Source: Endocalyx cinctus
Lineage: Eukaryota; Ascomycota; Sordariomycetes; Amphisphaeriales; Apiosporaceae
NCBI GenBank assembly: GCA_001600455.1
Contig: BCKC01000003.1
Span: forward strand, 3,634,315-3,698,314
Length of the DNA: 64,000 bases
Direction: 5' to 3'
The position numbers were made by a program, and so were the translations under genes. Positions within the stretch are counted from its first letter, which is position 1. Each line of letters begins with the position of its first letter. Shown here in pieces: positions 51,481-63,271 of the stretch. The notes under the pieces were generated by a model. That model was not told where the DNA came from, searched no databases, and saw only the letters and a list, made by a program, of their open reading frames with translations.

Positions 51481-51528
51481 CTCGACTGAGATGCGGGACT
51501 TTTTCCGCACCGTCCTATCTCAATCGAG
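51481..51528. repeat. 12-bp inverted repeat with nested inner stem (hairpin)
   Basis: CTCGACTGAGAT (51481-51492) pairs with ATCTCAATCGAG (51517-51528) with one G:U-type mismatch. Inside, GCGG (51493-51496) pairs with CCGC (51505-51508) around a T-rich loop. Confidence 0.8.
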
Positions 51529-53199
51529 GTTCCGTCTTTTGTTCTAGATCTGAAATCTCTTGGGCCGTCTTGAAGCGGACGTAATGGAGTTATGGAAGTG
51601 GTGAAGATGGCTAGGAAAGCGAGTTCACCCGACTTTGCCTCTCATTTCCCTAGTATGCTTCCGATTCATTTCAGATAAGAAACTCAATATCGAGCTATCA
51701 CCAACTTTAGATTCGGCTGGGCAGGCCTCGACCTGTTGAGAGGCAGGTAGGGAAATCTTTCGGCCATGAAGAAAGTACTTCACGGGAGATGAAGTCTTCT
51801 CGCAAAGATGTTTGCTTCTGCCGACTGCAGGTCACTACCCGCTGAACCCTATGTACTCGTGAGATATGTACGCATGTTATCGACCTTCTGTAGACTAACA
51901 TGAATAGTATAAAAGGTAGATAAGTATAGAATGTACCGATAAATAGACTATTCAAAGCCTAAGGAGGTCCTAGTTATTTTTGGTTTGGTAGAATTACTTG
52001 ATAGCGCTTAAATACTCTTAAAGGAATTTCCTATTAACAAGGAGAACAACGAGACATACCCTTCAAAGAGTTTTAAACCGCTAGTACCCCTGATCCGTAG
52101 TTAGAGGTGAGTTCTTAAGGCCCATTCCGCCTCCAATTAACTCGGTAGTCATTTTCATTCTAGACAATGAGAAAGGGATTAATAAAAAGAAAATTAAGGT
52201 CAATATAGGAATGTATGGATTCCAGAATCATGCCCCCGATATCTAGCAGATTTCATATGCTAAAGTCGAGGTTCACGCATGTGCTTCTGTGTGTATGTAG
52301 GTGTTGGAAAGGTCATTGCGCATGTTGGATAAGGTAGGTTATCCGTAGCTCTTATACATATTCATACCCCAGCGTATCGTATTGGTAATCTAATACTATG
52401 GATTCTTAAACCCCTCTCCATATCATGACATGGAATGGTTACATATAGTGCAATACTCAGTAAGAAATCTAATCTAATGCTGGGCATGATGGAGTTATTC
52501 TGCCCCTTATCCTGCCTAAGTCCGGGTGTAACTTCTCTGAGAAAGGGACGCTGAGTAAGAGCCCTTAGGCATTGATATCGCCGAGTTCTAATCCTTGGCT
52601 GAATTAACGGCTTCGTGGAACAAAGCCCGGATACCGTTACTGCTCTTCAGAGACATTCTATATCACAGCATGAATCCCGTCCGTGGTACAACTCACATTC
52701 ACCAAACAATGATGTATGAGCTATACCAATGGTTGATCTAGCTATACGGAGTGAACCTTTCGCTTCGGCTCGATACAGAATCTCTGTAAAAAAAAAAATC
52801 TCAGAGCCACAATTAGGGGCATGTTCGTACTAAGTGCATTGCTATTACCTCTGTCTTCCTCTCAACACACTCGAGAATCGCGAAACAAAAAGCTATCTTA
52901 TTACGGTATATAACTTAAATTATTGGATCAAATAATAACTACCATTAACGTGTATCCCCGGGTATATGTCTGATATCGGTGAAGTATTTCCCCGCAACAT
53001 GATATGTTACGAGCACCCAGCGTACACCCTTGGAGAGAAGCCAACGGTAATAGAAGAAACGACTGTAGTGTTATTTCCGGAGAGGCTTAAAATTGCAACA
53101 GTCCATCACAATTAAATATGACATATAACTCACTAGATCGGTGTGTGATGAGTTGAGTAATAAATGGTGGGTTTCGGCTATCGTGTGACTACTTGTAAA

Positions 53200-53910
53200 C
53201 CATGGGCGGAACATTTATATCACTTGCGCTCTACCAAATATCACAAGAACGTAAACTTATCCCTCACCTTGAAAACGAAGTTTATTCTAGATATTGGGGT
53301 ATCAATACCAAAACTTTTGAAATGGTTGAAGAAGTCGAACGAACACCCACTGACACCATTATCTGCTCTTCTAGATAATATTGTAGCAATTTTGCGGTTG
53401 CGTCTGGTCTCGGTCTGCCATTCCTTCTCTCCTACACCACTCTCTTAGTCGACATCACCTTTACGGACGGGGCAACAAAAACGAGCCTTAAAAATAGTCG
53501 CTATACCTCCTACGTTCACATGTACAACGCCTAGTTACTTCAGGGGTTCCCAGAAATCAACTCTAGCGTAAGACCTCACAGTAGCCCGAAAGCTACTACC
53601 AACTCCTATAGTACATTACTTGAGAGCCATCGTCTCTGACGTAAGAAGGAAGACAGAAAGAAAGACTGTTATTGGTTGAACATTCCAAGAATACTTGTCT
53701 TCAATCCTATATCCGACAACTGAGGAGGGTTATCTCATCATATATTGACCCAAGGTCAAAACTACAAGCATGGAGACCGGGACGGCGCTTCATAATTGAA
53801 CCGAAAATGATCCAGCTTCTCAAGACGCGCAAGATGTTGGCGGAAACGTCGTCCATTCAAATAACGATCTATGGACTTGATCAGGTTATGGAAGAAGCCG
53901 GTCCTTGAAG
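53200..53910 (+). pseudogene. Possible decayed coding sequence, unrecognised
   Basis: A frame opening at about 53201 (ATGGGCGGAACA) reads with coding-like composition for about 55 codons (including LENEVYSRYWGINTK and MVEEVERTPTD). It meets a stop, continues (VASGLGLPFLLSYTT) and breaks up. A second coding-like piece in another frame lies at 53672-53908 (WRPGRRFIIEPKMIQLLKTR). I recognise no family. It may be part of another gene relic or an upstream part of the permease relic that follows. Confidence 0.25.
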
Positions 53911-53970
53911 CCAGCCATGAAAGTGCCGCACGTTGCTCTTATATACATTTCTAATGATGAAATAGAGTAA

Positions 53971-55062
53971 TTTTTTGGCTTCATGTCTATCCTTGGCTTC
54001 TCGTGCATCGTCTTGATTACGTGGGAGGGCAAGCTGGTTTACGTACCAACAACTAGATCCCACGATCACCGGAACGTTATTATAACCGTCTAGAGTTTCA
54101 GCACAGAGCCTATTGAAGTAAGTAGTTGACATTACTAGCGGAGGGCTAGCAGGCGTTATTTGGGGATACCTCATTGTTTGGGTCGGCACGCTATCAACTT
54201 ACACGGTTTTATCCGAGCTGACCTTCAACGTACTAGTCATACATAACTACTCTATCTCACAAGGGCGCCCATCGCAGGGGGGCAGTATCAGTAAATTGCC
54301 AATTGGGAGGGCTCCCAATGAAAAATACTGGGCTAACGCGGGACATGGTTGGGGCTCCATGTTGGCCCTCAAATCTACCCTTGACTTACACCTTCCATAG
54401 TGTGACAGTCCCCCCCCCCTTTATTCTTAATCTTAGGATTTTCGTACTAACAGATGCATACATTTGAGCCTTGGTTATATTCGTACACTCTATCGTAACA
54501 CTAATAATGACTGATGAATATATTGGGTCTCATTATCGTAACCATCTGTGTCGCCAGCATCTTAGGTATCCTAGCTTCTTCATCTGGGATGCTCCGGTCC
54601 TTCGCGAGAGATTGCGGAGTTCTATTATGGAAGTACTTCGTTAAGGTAATGAATTGGGATAATCTCTATCCGGTCATTCGTGTGAGTGTCGGGTGATTTT
54701 GAACCCGAGGTTGCTTACGACGTCCTTCAGATGGAACGAAGGACGTCTATCCCCGTGCATACCATCGCATCTACAACCACCGTATCCGTCCTGCTCTCTC
54801 TCGTCGTGCTCGGCTTAAGCATCGCACACAACAACGTCGTGAACCTGCCTATACCTAACTTTACCGTGGCTCTGGAGTTTTTGGCCTCCCACGACGCCGC
54901 TCGACAATGAATTTTAACATGCTAACGTTTGGGGTGGTAGACTTGCTCGCTATCGTGCGGTACCTCGTTAACGGAGGATATATGTATCAAGGTCCTGTCA
55001 TAGAGGAGGAAATAGAATACTCTTTGGCGATGTACGAGTCATCAGAAAGGTTATTCTATTGA
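53971..55062 (+). pseudogene. Decayed amino-acid/GABA/choline-type permease (APC superfamily)
   Basis: Separate pieces line up in order with this 12-helix fungal transporter family but in different frames. The first helix is FGFMSILGFSCIVLITWEG (53971-54030), directly after a TAA. Helix 2 is GGLAGVIWGYLIVWVGTLST (54140-54229). The loop is APIAGGQYQ, ended by TAA (54265-54294). A central section seems missing, with only about 220 bp between. Next is SILGILASSSGMLRSFARD (54514-54646), then a still recognisable GTAATG...CTTCAG intron (54647-54685), MERRTSIPVHTIASTTTVS (from 54686) and the C-terminal end FGVVDLLAIVRYLVNGG...QGPVIEE (54907-55062) in a shifted frame. Intact members are about 500-540 residues and import amino acids, GABA or choline across the plasma membrane. 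This copy is broken by stops, frameshifts and a deletion, and it cannot encode a functional transporter. The deleted region holds a hairpin (ATTGGGAG/CTCCCAAT at 54302-54319). Confidence 0.8.
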
Positions 55063-57101
55063 TAGCCTTAAGGCTATATAATAATCTCAATCCCATACGG
55101 AATCAGATGTAGAGGAATAGAAACATGGGCCAGATACGGTAAAGATACACTCGCATCAGCTAGTCTACATATGAAATGCTATTTGTCTTTTTCGTCGTGA
55201 TAATGTGAACAAAAAAAGATTTTCGATTTGATATATTTACGAGAGCATAGACGCCGAGAATAATATATGGGGTATATGTTTACAGAGCCTCGTTCACTTA
55301 TTCAAGGGGTGGGACAAACTCGTACGCTACACTATAATGCGACAGACCTCGGGTGGTGGTATAGTTTAAACGTATAGTATGATGTTGTCTTGTAGTAGTA
55401 GGTGGTTAAGTGAATTACTTACGTTAGAAACTCGGTATTGTCTAAATGGACTTGATATGGAAGTTGATAATGTCGTCATAACGTTCAATGGACCGGGAAG
55501 GTAAATCGAATACGAACAAGAAAGTCAGTTATGCGGTGGAAAACTGGCTGACCTGATACACGTTACTGGCCCACCTGAATCTTGTCATTGTAAAGTTTCA
55601 CAGGTCCTCACATATAGACCGGATACTGCGCTGTACTACAATTCGTGAGAGACGTAGAGAATATTTATTTGCTAGTATTAACATTTATAATTATATATAG
55701 ACGTATATGTAATTTATGGCGATGATTTAAAGAATTATCGTGACTATAAATAATCGCAATAATAATTGCGTCGACGTCTGTGTGTGTTTACCACGATCTG
55801 TTGGTAAAAATCTACAGCAAGATGAAACGTTGGCAGGATGAAAATAGGGGGGATTTCGAGGTTAAAATAAAACCGACCAATCAAGACTAAGGAATCTTTC
55901 ATACTCTGCTCTGCCACGGAAAGATTTCTTCTTAGACTTGGCGGATTTTCATAACTATGCCTCGTATAGTTTAGTCGAAACCCGGTAATTAGATTTTCTA
56001 TTTCCTCTCTTCTCTGGCTCTGTTTATTTTTATTTTTATTCTTTATAATACTCGGTTTCGTACAGATACGGAGCGCTTAAGAATGGCTGAAATGGCTGAA
56101 GCAATAGGCGCCCCCAAGAACAGAGAAATCTGATCCTATCATAGTTACTTACATGTAAGTACTTAAAATACCAAGATATGCGAGGTACCAGTTGTACGAC
56201 AAGGTTACTTACTATATGTAGGTTATATTAAGAGGTAACGCGCGCCTGGCGAATGAAGTCCACAATAATATATTAATCTTTATTCGTCACAACTTGGTAA
56301 GGTAGTTACCAAGACTCTGTAGTGTATACTACATAGTGAGTGAAGTGATGTCTTTTTGAACCTCAGTACTTCATGTACTAGATAATATACCCTTGTTCAA
56401 ATTGATATATGATCTCTCATTAATTCCTTACTTTGTAATTCCCTCTTGGTATACCCTGGTAAATTCGCATCTAATCAGCATTGGTAGAGATCTTCGCCAA
56501 GATGCCAATCGACGGGGGGCATTAACACCGGCAATCCTAAAATTAAAGGGGACTCTTGTCACCCAATCCATATTTTTTGGTGGGTTTGAGATGCCGCAAT
56601 CCTCATATATCTCCTACCGTAGCTTTTAAGTTCAAATTTGACACACACACTCTTTTTATACTTTCTCTCTCCCTCTCTCTCTATTCTATCCTGTCGTGTT
56701 TCCTCTTTCGTTTTGCTTTTTTTTTCCCGACTCTCTTTTTACCGTCTATATCGTGGTTTTTATATTCCCACTTTCCTTTCGTTTCAGCTCTAAATGAGCA
56801 TTACTTTCGTTTGATTAAACATTTAAAAACGTTTATCTTCATACCGTCGTTTCTTTCTCTCTATACGCTGTCAATAGCTATCTATCATTCGCTCGCTGTT
56901 GATCGGTTCGTTTCGTATATATTACATTTTATATACCAATATACATAATAATTTCAACCAAATTCTCCCTCCCGCGCACCACTTTTTTTTTTTCTCTAGA
57001 AGAGGAAGTGTTCTTATTTCCCTTTTAAAGCGCCGTTGTGTTGTCATTATTATATTTCTCTTCTCTTCGCCAATATATATATATATATATCCCTATATAT
57101 A
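55063..57101. other. Intergenic upstream of GPI-anchored protein gene
   Basis: AT-rich and without a supported gene. From about 56640 the plus strand is strongly pyrimidine-rich with CT runs, followed at 57073-57090 by an (AT)n tract and CTATATATAATG right at the start codon. This is a likely long promoter and 5' leader of the downstream gene. Confidence 0.5.
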
Positions 57102-57994
57102 ATGTTGTTCCGCGCTTCCACCGTCGTCGCCCTCGCGGCTCTCGCCGGCCAGGTATTTGCCTCCGTCGCCGCCGAGCCGATCGAGCGCCAGCCGTACAAG
57201 CTGACCTTCGCGCGGACGTCGACCCGGCAGCTCCTCGGCCGGGCCCTAGACGACGACGAAGGCTACTCCCCCGAGCAGGAGATCTGCGGCTCGGGCGATA
57301 CCTGCGCCGAGGCCTGCGGCACCGGCTATCAGCAGTGCGCTTCCAACGACAAGCTCACCCACTGCTACAACGCGAAGGCGAACCAGACTTGCTGCCCCGG
57401 AAAGACCGGAGGTAAGATATATATATATATATATCATGTGATGTTATACCGAATAGTACAAAAGGCTAACCCTGATAAAACGTAGAATCGTGCGACGACG
57501 GATTTTTCTGCTCCGCCGACGAGGACGGCGCGACCTGGTGCTGTCCCGATAGCATGACCTTAACGGAATGCGCCAAGAAGTACAACCTACCCGGAGCCTT
57601 AACCACGGCGTCGGCGACCGCCACCGCTACCGCCACCGCCACCGCGAGCGCGAGCGCGACCACGACAGTAAGTACTACTAGTAGCGGTAACAATAAAAAC
57701 AATGATGATAAAGACGATCAAAAGTCTACCTCGGTGGCCGATTTGCAAAACGCCGCGGCCACCTCCACCTCTACCGCCGCCGGTTCTTCCCAGAGCACCG
57801 CTACCGCTACTGATGACAATAATGATTCGAGCACCTCGACTGACTCTGCCGACTCTCAGCTCCCTTCCGCCACCGACGACGCCGCTTCCGCCTCCGAAAA
57901 CGTCCTCACGTCCGGAGGCGGTCGCGGTGAGGTGCGCGGCGGCCTGGTGCTCTTGTTAACCGCCGGTGCGGTAACGGCGGCGGCGTTCTTCTGA
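57102..57994 (+). CDS. GPI-anchored cysteine-rich cell-surface protein
   Basis: Two exons: 57102-57411 and 57486-57994, 272 residues. The signal peptide is MLFRASTVVALAALAGQVFASVAA. After a propeptide-like stretch come 12 cysteines in the first 170 residues, including ICGSGDTCAEACGTGYQQC, QTCCPG, FFCSADEDGATWCCPDS and LTEC, a CC-containing pattern of secreted fungal wall proteins. Then follows a long Ser/Thr/Ala/Asp-rich spacer (TATATATA, STSSG, ATSTSTAAGSS) expected to be heavily O-glycosylated. The last about 25 residues, after a GPI-attachment-type SGGGRGE, are hydrophobic (GGLVLLLTAGAVTAAAFF), the signature of a GPI-anchor signal. It likely sits on the plasma membrane or is cross-linked to the wall. 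The only intron (57412-57485, GTAAGA/TAG) contains a TA microsatellite. Function is unknown; adhesion or wall organisation is a guess. Confidence 0.85.
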
Positions 57995-59053
57995 TGAATC
58001 TGCCTCTTGTTTTATTTTCAAACTTGCTATATGCACAGGAAGACTTTTTGTTGTTGTTGCTGCTATTTTATTTATGTCTTATTTATATATATATACCCCC
58101 ACCCACATGTTTTTTTTTTTTTTTTTTTGGTTTGGTCCGTGGTCTTAGAATAAGACCGTCGTTGGTATTCTCTCTACTTCGTTATCTTTTTCTCTCTCTG
58201 AATAGCTTGATAGCGCTGTTTGGCTGGGTAACTGCACGCGGGCGCCTGCGTTTTTGGGGGGGCTGGTTTTCTTGAAAGTATAGAAAAAAGGAGAGAGGAA
58301 ACTTCTGCTTGGTCGTTCTACAATGTATATCCAAGGGGTATTATGAAATTTTTATAGAAGAAATAGAGAGGAAAGGACAGGCGAAGGAAAGAGGAGAGAC
58401 GATACGAGAGATGAAAAGTCAAAAGCTAAGGAAAAGAAATAAAATAATTGATAATCACACCAGAAATTTTCGTTCGTGGTAGTTATCATAGTGCTCAAGT
58501 TCTGTTACAAAGTGCGTATGTTACGAAAATGGAGAGGCGGTAATATAATGGCGATAGTCACTCTTGCACATGTTTTCGATGACATCTTTGCGGAAAAGGA
58601 TATTAAGGTGCAAACTGGGTAGATATACATACTCCTTATATGCCTACAGGTATGGATATCGAGTCTAGACTCACCCCACTATCCTACGAGCTGTATATCC
58701 TCCCCTTGTTACAGTCTTTTTCTATCTCTTTTTTGTTCTGCCCGATGATCTACCCCTTAGACAAGATTCGCAAGATCCCATCTTTTCCCTTCACAAGGAA
58801 GTCCTCTATGGTTTTTCTTTTTGGTAGTAGTATGACAGGTATGATAACAATACACGGACAGGCCTAGTGTTCATCCGAAGCCCACCCAACAAACAGCCGT
58901 TGCTTCACTGTATATGATTCGATCCCTTTGCCGAGAGACAAGAACGCCGTCTTCGTTTATCGAGAAACATAAATTTACGGGAAAAAAAAAAGGGGGGGAA
59001 GGTATGAAAAGTAAAAAGGTGAAAAGAAGGGGAAAGAAAAAAAACCTTCACAT
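57995..59053. other. Convergent 3' intergenic
   Basis: The 3' flanks of the GPI protein and Nma111 genes, with T-runs (for example 58109-58128), a TA tract at about 58085-58094 and an A/G-rich stretch near 58980-59045. No gene is supported. Confidence 0.5.
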
Positions 59054-62000
59054 CTAGATACCATCTTCCTCGTCGCCGTCGCCGACTTCTTCTCTGGTAA
59101 TAAGCATGCCATCGGTTGGGTCACCCAACTCAGCCTTACCGTCGTGTTCGTAGTTGATACGTTTCCAGCCGCACTCCTCCGAGTTGTCCTTGATCCACTC
59201 CATCGTCGGGAAATAATGTTCGCATTTCTTCATGGTGATGACCCATGGGACGTTATCAAATGTCATCGCCCGTAAACGGAAATCTGTACAAGCACACGTA
59301 TGAGCTAAGAGTCTTTAGTATGGGGGAAGAGGAAATAAAAACTTACAAGTGTTATCAGGGATCTTGACCACATTCGCCAGAAACGTCTTTAGATCCGGAG
59401 TCGGCTTCCCGTTGACGTGAGTGATGAAGTTTGTCGGCGCGAGGCCGTATTGGTACGCCGGCGAGCCTCGGCTCCGCGCTGAGACGTAAACCTCGCTGTG
59501 TAACTTGCTGATCTGCTGTCTGACCGCGAGGTGTGGGACGTGTAGAACGGCGCCGCAGAACGATATGGCATGGTCCGTCTCCACGTCGTCGGCTGGTACC
59601 GTCGGGACCTTGAGATGCATTTCCTTGCTCTCGCGGACGATGACGGCATCCAAAACTTCTTGCGAGTACATGACGTCTAATTCAGATACGCGAGTCATCA
59701 TCCGACCGTTGAGCGTCAAGATGATATCTCCCTCGAGCAGTACGCTCGGGTGGGTACCTCTCTCAAAGGTACGTTTGGAGACCATAAACAGTTGATGACT
59801 GTGCTTGTTAGCCAGCGAAACCTTATGTATCCATTCCTCGGAGACACCCATCACGCGGGCCTGAGACATGGCGATGGCCCGGAATTCCATCGACAGCATT
59901 CGTAACCTTGGAACGTGGCCTTGCTGGATCTGGGATATGACCGGAAGTAAGGTCGGCGTGGCAAGGCCAAGATGATATTCTTCGTCTCTGGATCCGTGCG
60001 TTCTTTCGCCGAGATAGGTAAGCCATAGAGCTTGCACAGTACCGTCCTTATCTACAAGTACTCCGCTTCCGCATTGACCGCTCAGGCTCGTGTCGACAGT
60101 AATGGCGTCGACGTTGGTTGCTCGGTATCTCGGGGCGCCAGAATTAGCAGGAATAGAAACCGCGGTAACTTCGGTTACAGTGGTTGCAGCATGAACGATT
60201 CGACCGCTTCTATTATAGCCGATGAACGTTGTGGATTCACCCTGAGTAATGGAACCACTGCCGAGCCTTGCGCTCAATACCGGCGCGTCCACTAGCTTTG
60301 GATCGTATTGAATGATGGCGTAATTCTGGAGAGGATGCATGAAGATGACCTTACCCTGAACCACGATGGAATCCGCAATCGTAATCCAAATATCGCACAA
60401 GTCGTAGGGAACCACCGCTCTAGAAATCACAACCAACCCTTTCTCTGCATCAATAACTAAACCCATCCCCCATTTCCTATTGCGGGGAAAACCGTCTAAT
60501 TTAAGAGGCATCGTGCAATTCACGCGGACAAAACTTCTTACAAGTTCAGCAACAGCCGGATGAGAGGTATGCGCCAACTGAATAAAGGCACCTTTCCGAG
60601 GCACAGGAGGTTCCGGGGAAAGAGCGTCAGCGACATCTTCGAAATCCCACAACCCGGTGACATCGTTGCGCTTTGCGAGGCGCATCTTGGTCGACCAATG
60701 TCGATCGACGTTGATGATGGTTGTGTTGAGAGTGTGAAGGTCGCGTAGGTGCTTATACGTTACCACGACACGCTTTCTGTCCGGTATTTCCTTCATGACT
60801 TGAATGAAGGTATCAAGATCTGGAGTCTTTTTCTGATCTACACTCTGAATCATCCAGCCGTTATCTGCGCTATCGAAACGAAACGAGCCCGTAGATTCAC
60901 AGACAAAAACGCCCCCGCCACGGCACGCGACACCGTAGAGCCGTGCCTGCTGATATGATAGGTCGTGAAAGCTTGCACCGGCAACGGTGACAAATCGATC
61001 AGGGGTAATATCATGAAGATTGCCCACGGGGACATTGATTTCGACATCCTCACCTCCTCTCTGCAGCGTGACACGAATAGTCTTGCCCACATTGGAGTCC
61101 AGAATGTCGTCGAGTCGAATGAATTGGGTTATTAGCTCGCCGTTGATCTTTAACAACACGTCACCTTCTTCAATTTTGCAATGCGAAGGTCCGTTGGGTA
61201 GAACTATCTCGGCCACAAGCATATTGGTCTCCTTCGGAAACGCCTCTCTGACCGCCTTCTCCCAACGATGGGCGAGACCAAGCCGGCGACATTCGTCGAA
61301 TGGTTTGAGAAGGAACTGACATTGAATAGTGCCCCGTTCGACCGGTCTCCCCTCTTGAATGCACCGTAGGGCTCGTAGCGGGCGATCGAGAGGGAGAAAA
61401 TAATCGGTCGATGCGCCGTCAGACCTTCCGCCGGCTTGAAGAGCAATAGTATAACCATCAATATTGACGACAGGACTGCCCGAGCTACCTCCGCTGGCGG
61501 CCGCATTTGCCTGGTAGTAGCATGTATTGAAATCGCTGTATCCTTCGCCGTATTCGGGAGCATTTCTATCAAGACGACTGATGACACCGGACAAAATACT
61601 AAGCTTCTCACCCGCATCATTACCGACTACTCGGATCTCGACGCCAACTGTGGGGCACTAAATTAATACCTCGACGAATTGATATGAATTGATATACTAA
61701 ACGGAAAGTTTTAACACACCTTTAGCTAGATCTGGACGTAGTTTTAATGCCGAAACAGGCATGTACTTAATGGCTTTGGGGTCGAAGCGCAAAATGCCAA
61801 AATCATGAACGGGGTCCCGGTAGACCGGGTAGGCGTCTACTTCCTCGTGATTGTCAAAGACCACGTAGCCCCAAAAGGGACCAGCACCAACAACATGTCG
61901 GTTTGTGAGGATATATCCTTTTTCTGCGTCTACGACAAATCCGGTAGCTTCGCTGGCGCACGCGGCGTCTGTGTCGAAGGAGCAGGTCTGACAGAATCGG

Positions 62001-62263
62001 ATGGATACGACATTTCGGACCACCTTTTCTATCGTAGCCTGCCACTCAGCGGTATCGGCCGTGGGCGCGGGTGGGTAGTAGACAGGTGCGTCCTCTTCGA
62101 TGAGGTGATCGCTCTCCATGAAACTCGGTAGCTCGATATCGGGTGTATTTTCGCTAGGTGATATTTTACCGTTCGCGGCATGTCGGAGTTGTTTATGAGG
62201 ACGCTCTTCGGGAGGAAAGGAAGTTTGCTTTCGCTTCGATCGGGAAGGACTTGACCCATTCAT
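59054..62263 (-). CDS. NMA111: Nma111, nuclear HtrA-like serine protease with PDZ domains
   Basis: Three exons on the minus strand: 61720-62263, 59347-61647 and 59054-59283, about 1024 residues, the family's usual length. The N-terminus ([14 protein letters not shown]...) carries basic clusters likely to act as a nuclear localisation signal. The first trypsin-like domain has the catalytic triad: His123 (LTNRHVVG), Asp154 (PVHDFGIL) and Ser237 ([10 protein letters not shown]). Next are PDZ-like regions ([15 protein letters not shown], and later [15 protein letters not shown]) and a second, degenerate protease-like domain ([12 protein letters not shown], then [16 protein letters not shown]), as in all fungal Nma111 proteins. 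The C-terminus has [20 protein letters not shown] spanning the last junction. It is a relative of HtrA2/Omi that degrades apoptosis inhibitors, and in yeast it lies in the nucleus. The start chosen here matches the conserved MNGS-type N-terminus. The frame stays open further upstream (see findings). Confidence 0.95.
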
Positions 62264-63271
62264 CTTTGCGATTGTTTGCTGATTATTCCAGATATGTGTA
62301 GTAACGAATGAACGGCTAATATTAAGACGTGGCTGATATGGTATCACAGAGGGCGGACGAAGATGTGTCAGAAGGTGCGCATACACAAATAGACAATTCG
62401 TATAGGTACGGTTATAAGTAGAAATACACGACAAATATTTCAAAGATGTCTGTACTAAAGGACGAGAAAGTCTTGACACAGCAGAGCTGGAATTGCGCAG
62501 AGGGAAATGGCAATGCATCCACAGGACCAGTCCTTAATGCTACACAGTGAACACAGAGAATCCGATGTAGCCAAACGGATATTTACTGGACCCATGCGTA
62601 ATCATTTACATATACATGAGTTACCACGCGCGCACCCAGAAATAGACAAGGGGAAGGAAAAGGGACAGGATGAAAGGGAAATAGAAAAAATGATGGGATC
62701 GTGTAATTTACATGCAGCTGCTGTATTATCTCAATCTCTATCTGGTAAGTTTTAGTTGGTAGATGTAATCTTACGTAATCTAAATATTTTCTTGTCGATA
62801 AGAGCTTGTTGGAACAATCTTCCTGGTACTCAGTCCTGGTTGGTACTCTACTACAACGTAATGTTAGGAGGTACTTAAGTACTTCTTTATAAAATATACC
62901 TCGAAATTTACTCTTGATATCTATAAATTTACATCTTTATATATTTACATGTGGAACTACCTAAGGTAGTTTGTATGTAGTGTTTATGCAATTCCACAGG
63001 ACTATATCGTGGGATGATGATATTACTTCAATATCATTCTGCCATATATGCTTTTCCATACAAAATTCGTGACCCCTTTTTTCTTTTAGCATATATCTTT
63101 TTTTTTTTTTTTTTTTCCCTTTTTAACATTTGACGTCCTAATCATAACTTTGTAAGATGCCTCCGCATGAATTTAATTTCCTAAACGCCGATGGTATGAT
63201 ATCGCTGATAATACAAAGAAAAGCGAATTTCTCTAAACCTGTAGGTCTTTATACCAACCCTTGTCTCAGAC
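62264..63271. other. Intergenic / upstream of Nma111
   Basis: The 5' flank of NMA111 and 3' flank of the next gene. The segment 62264-62518 is open in the NMA111 frame, discussed under findings. The plus-strand open frame at 62507-62755 has no domain. The rest is AT-rich. Confidence 0.45.

Larger units (their letters stand above)
48730..53199. other. Gene-poor intergenic DNA
   Basis: No intact gene. A region of CTAGGTA/TACCTA words lies at about 49780-49985. The stretch 50690-51700 is less AT-rich and contains two strong hairpins, listed separately. A 104-codon open frame at 48850-49164 has no domain. Confidence 0.45.
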
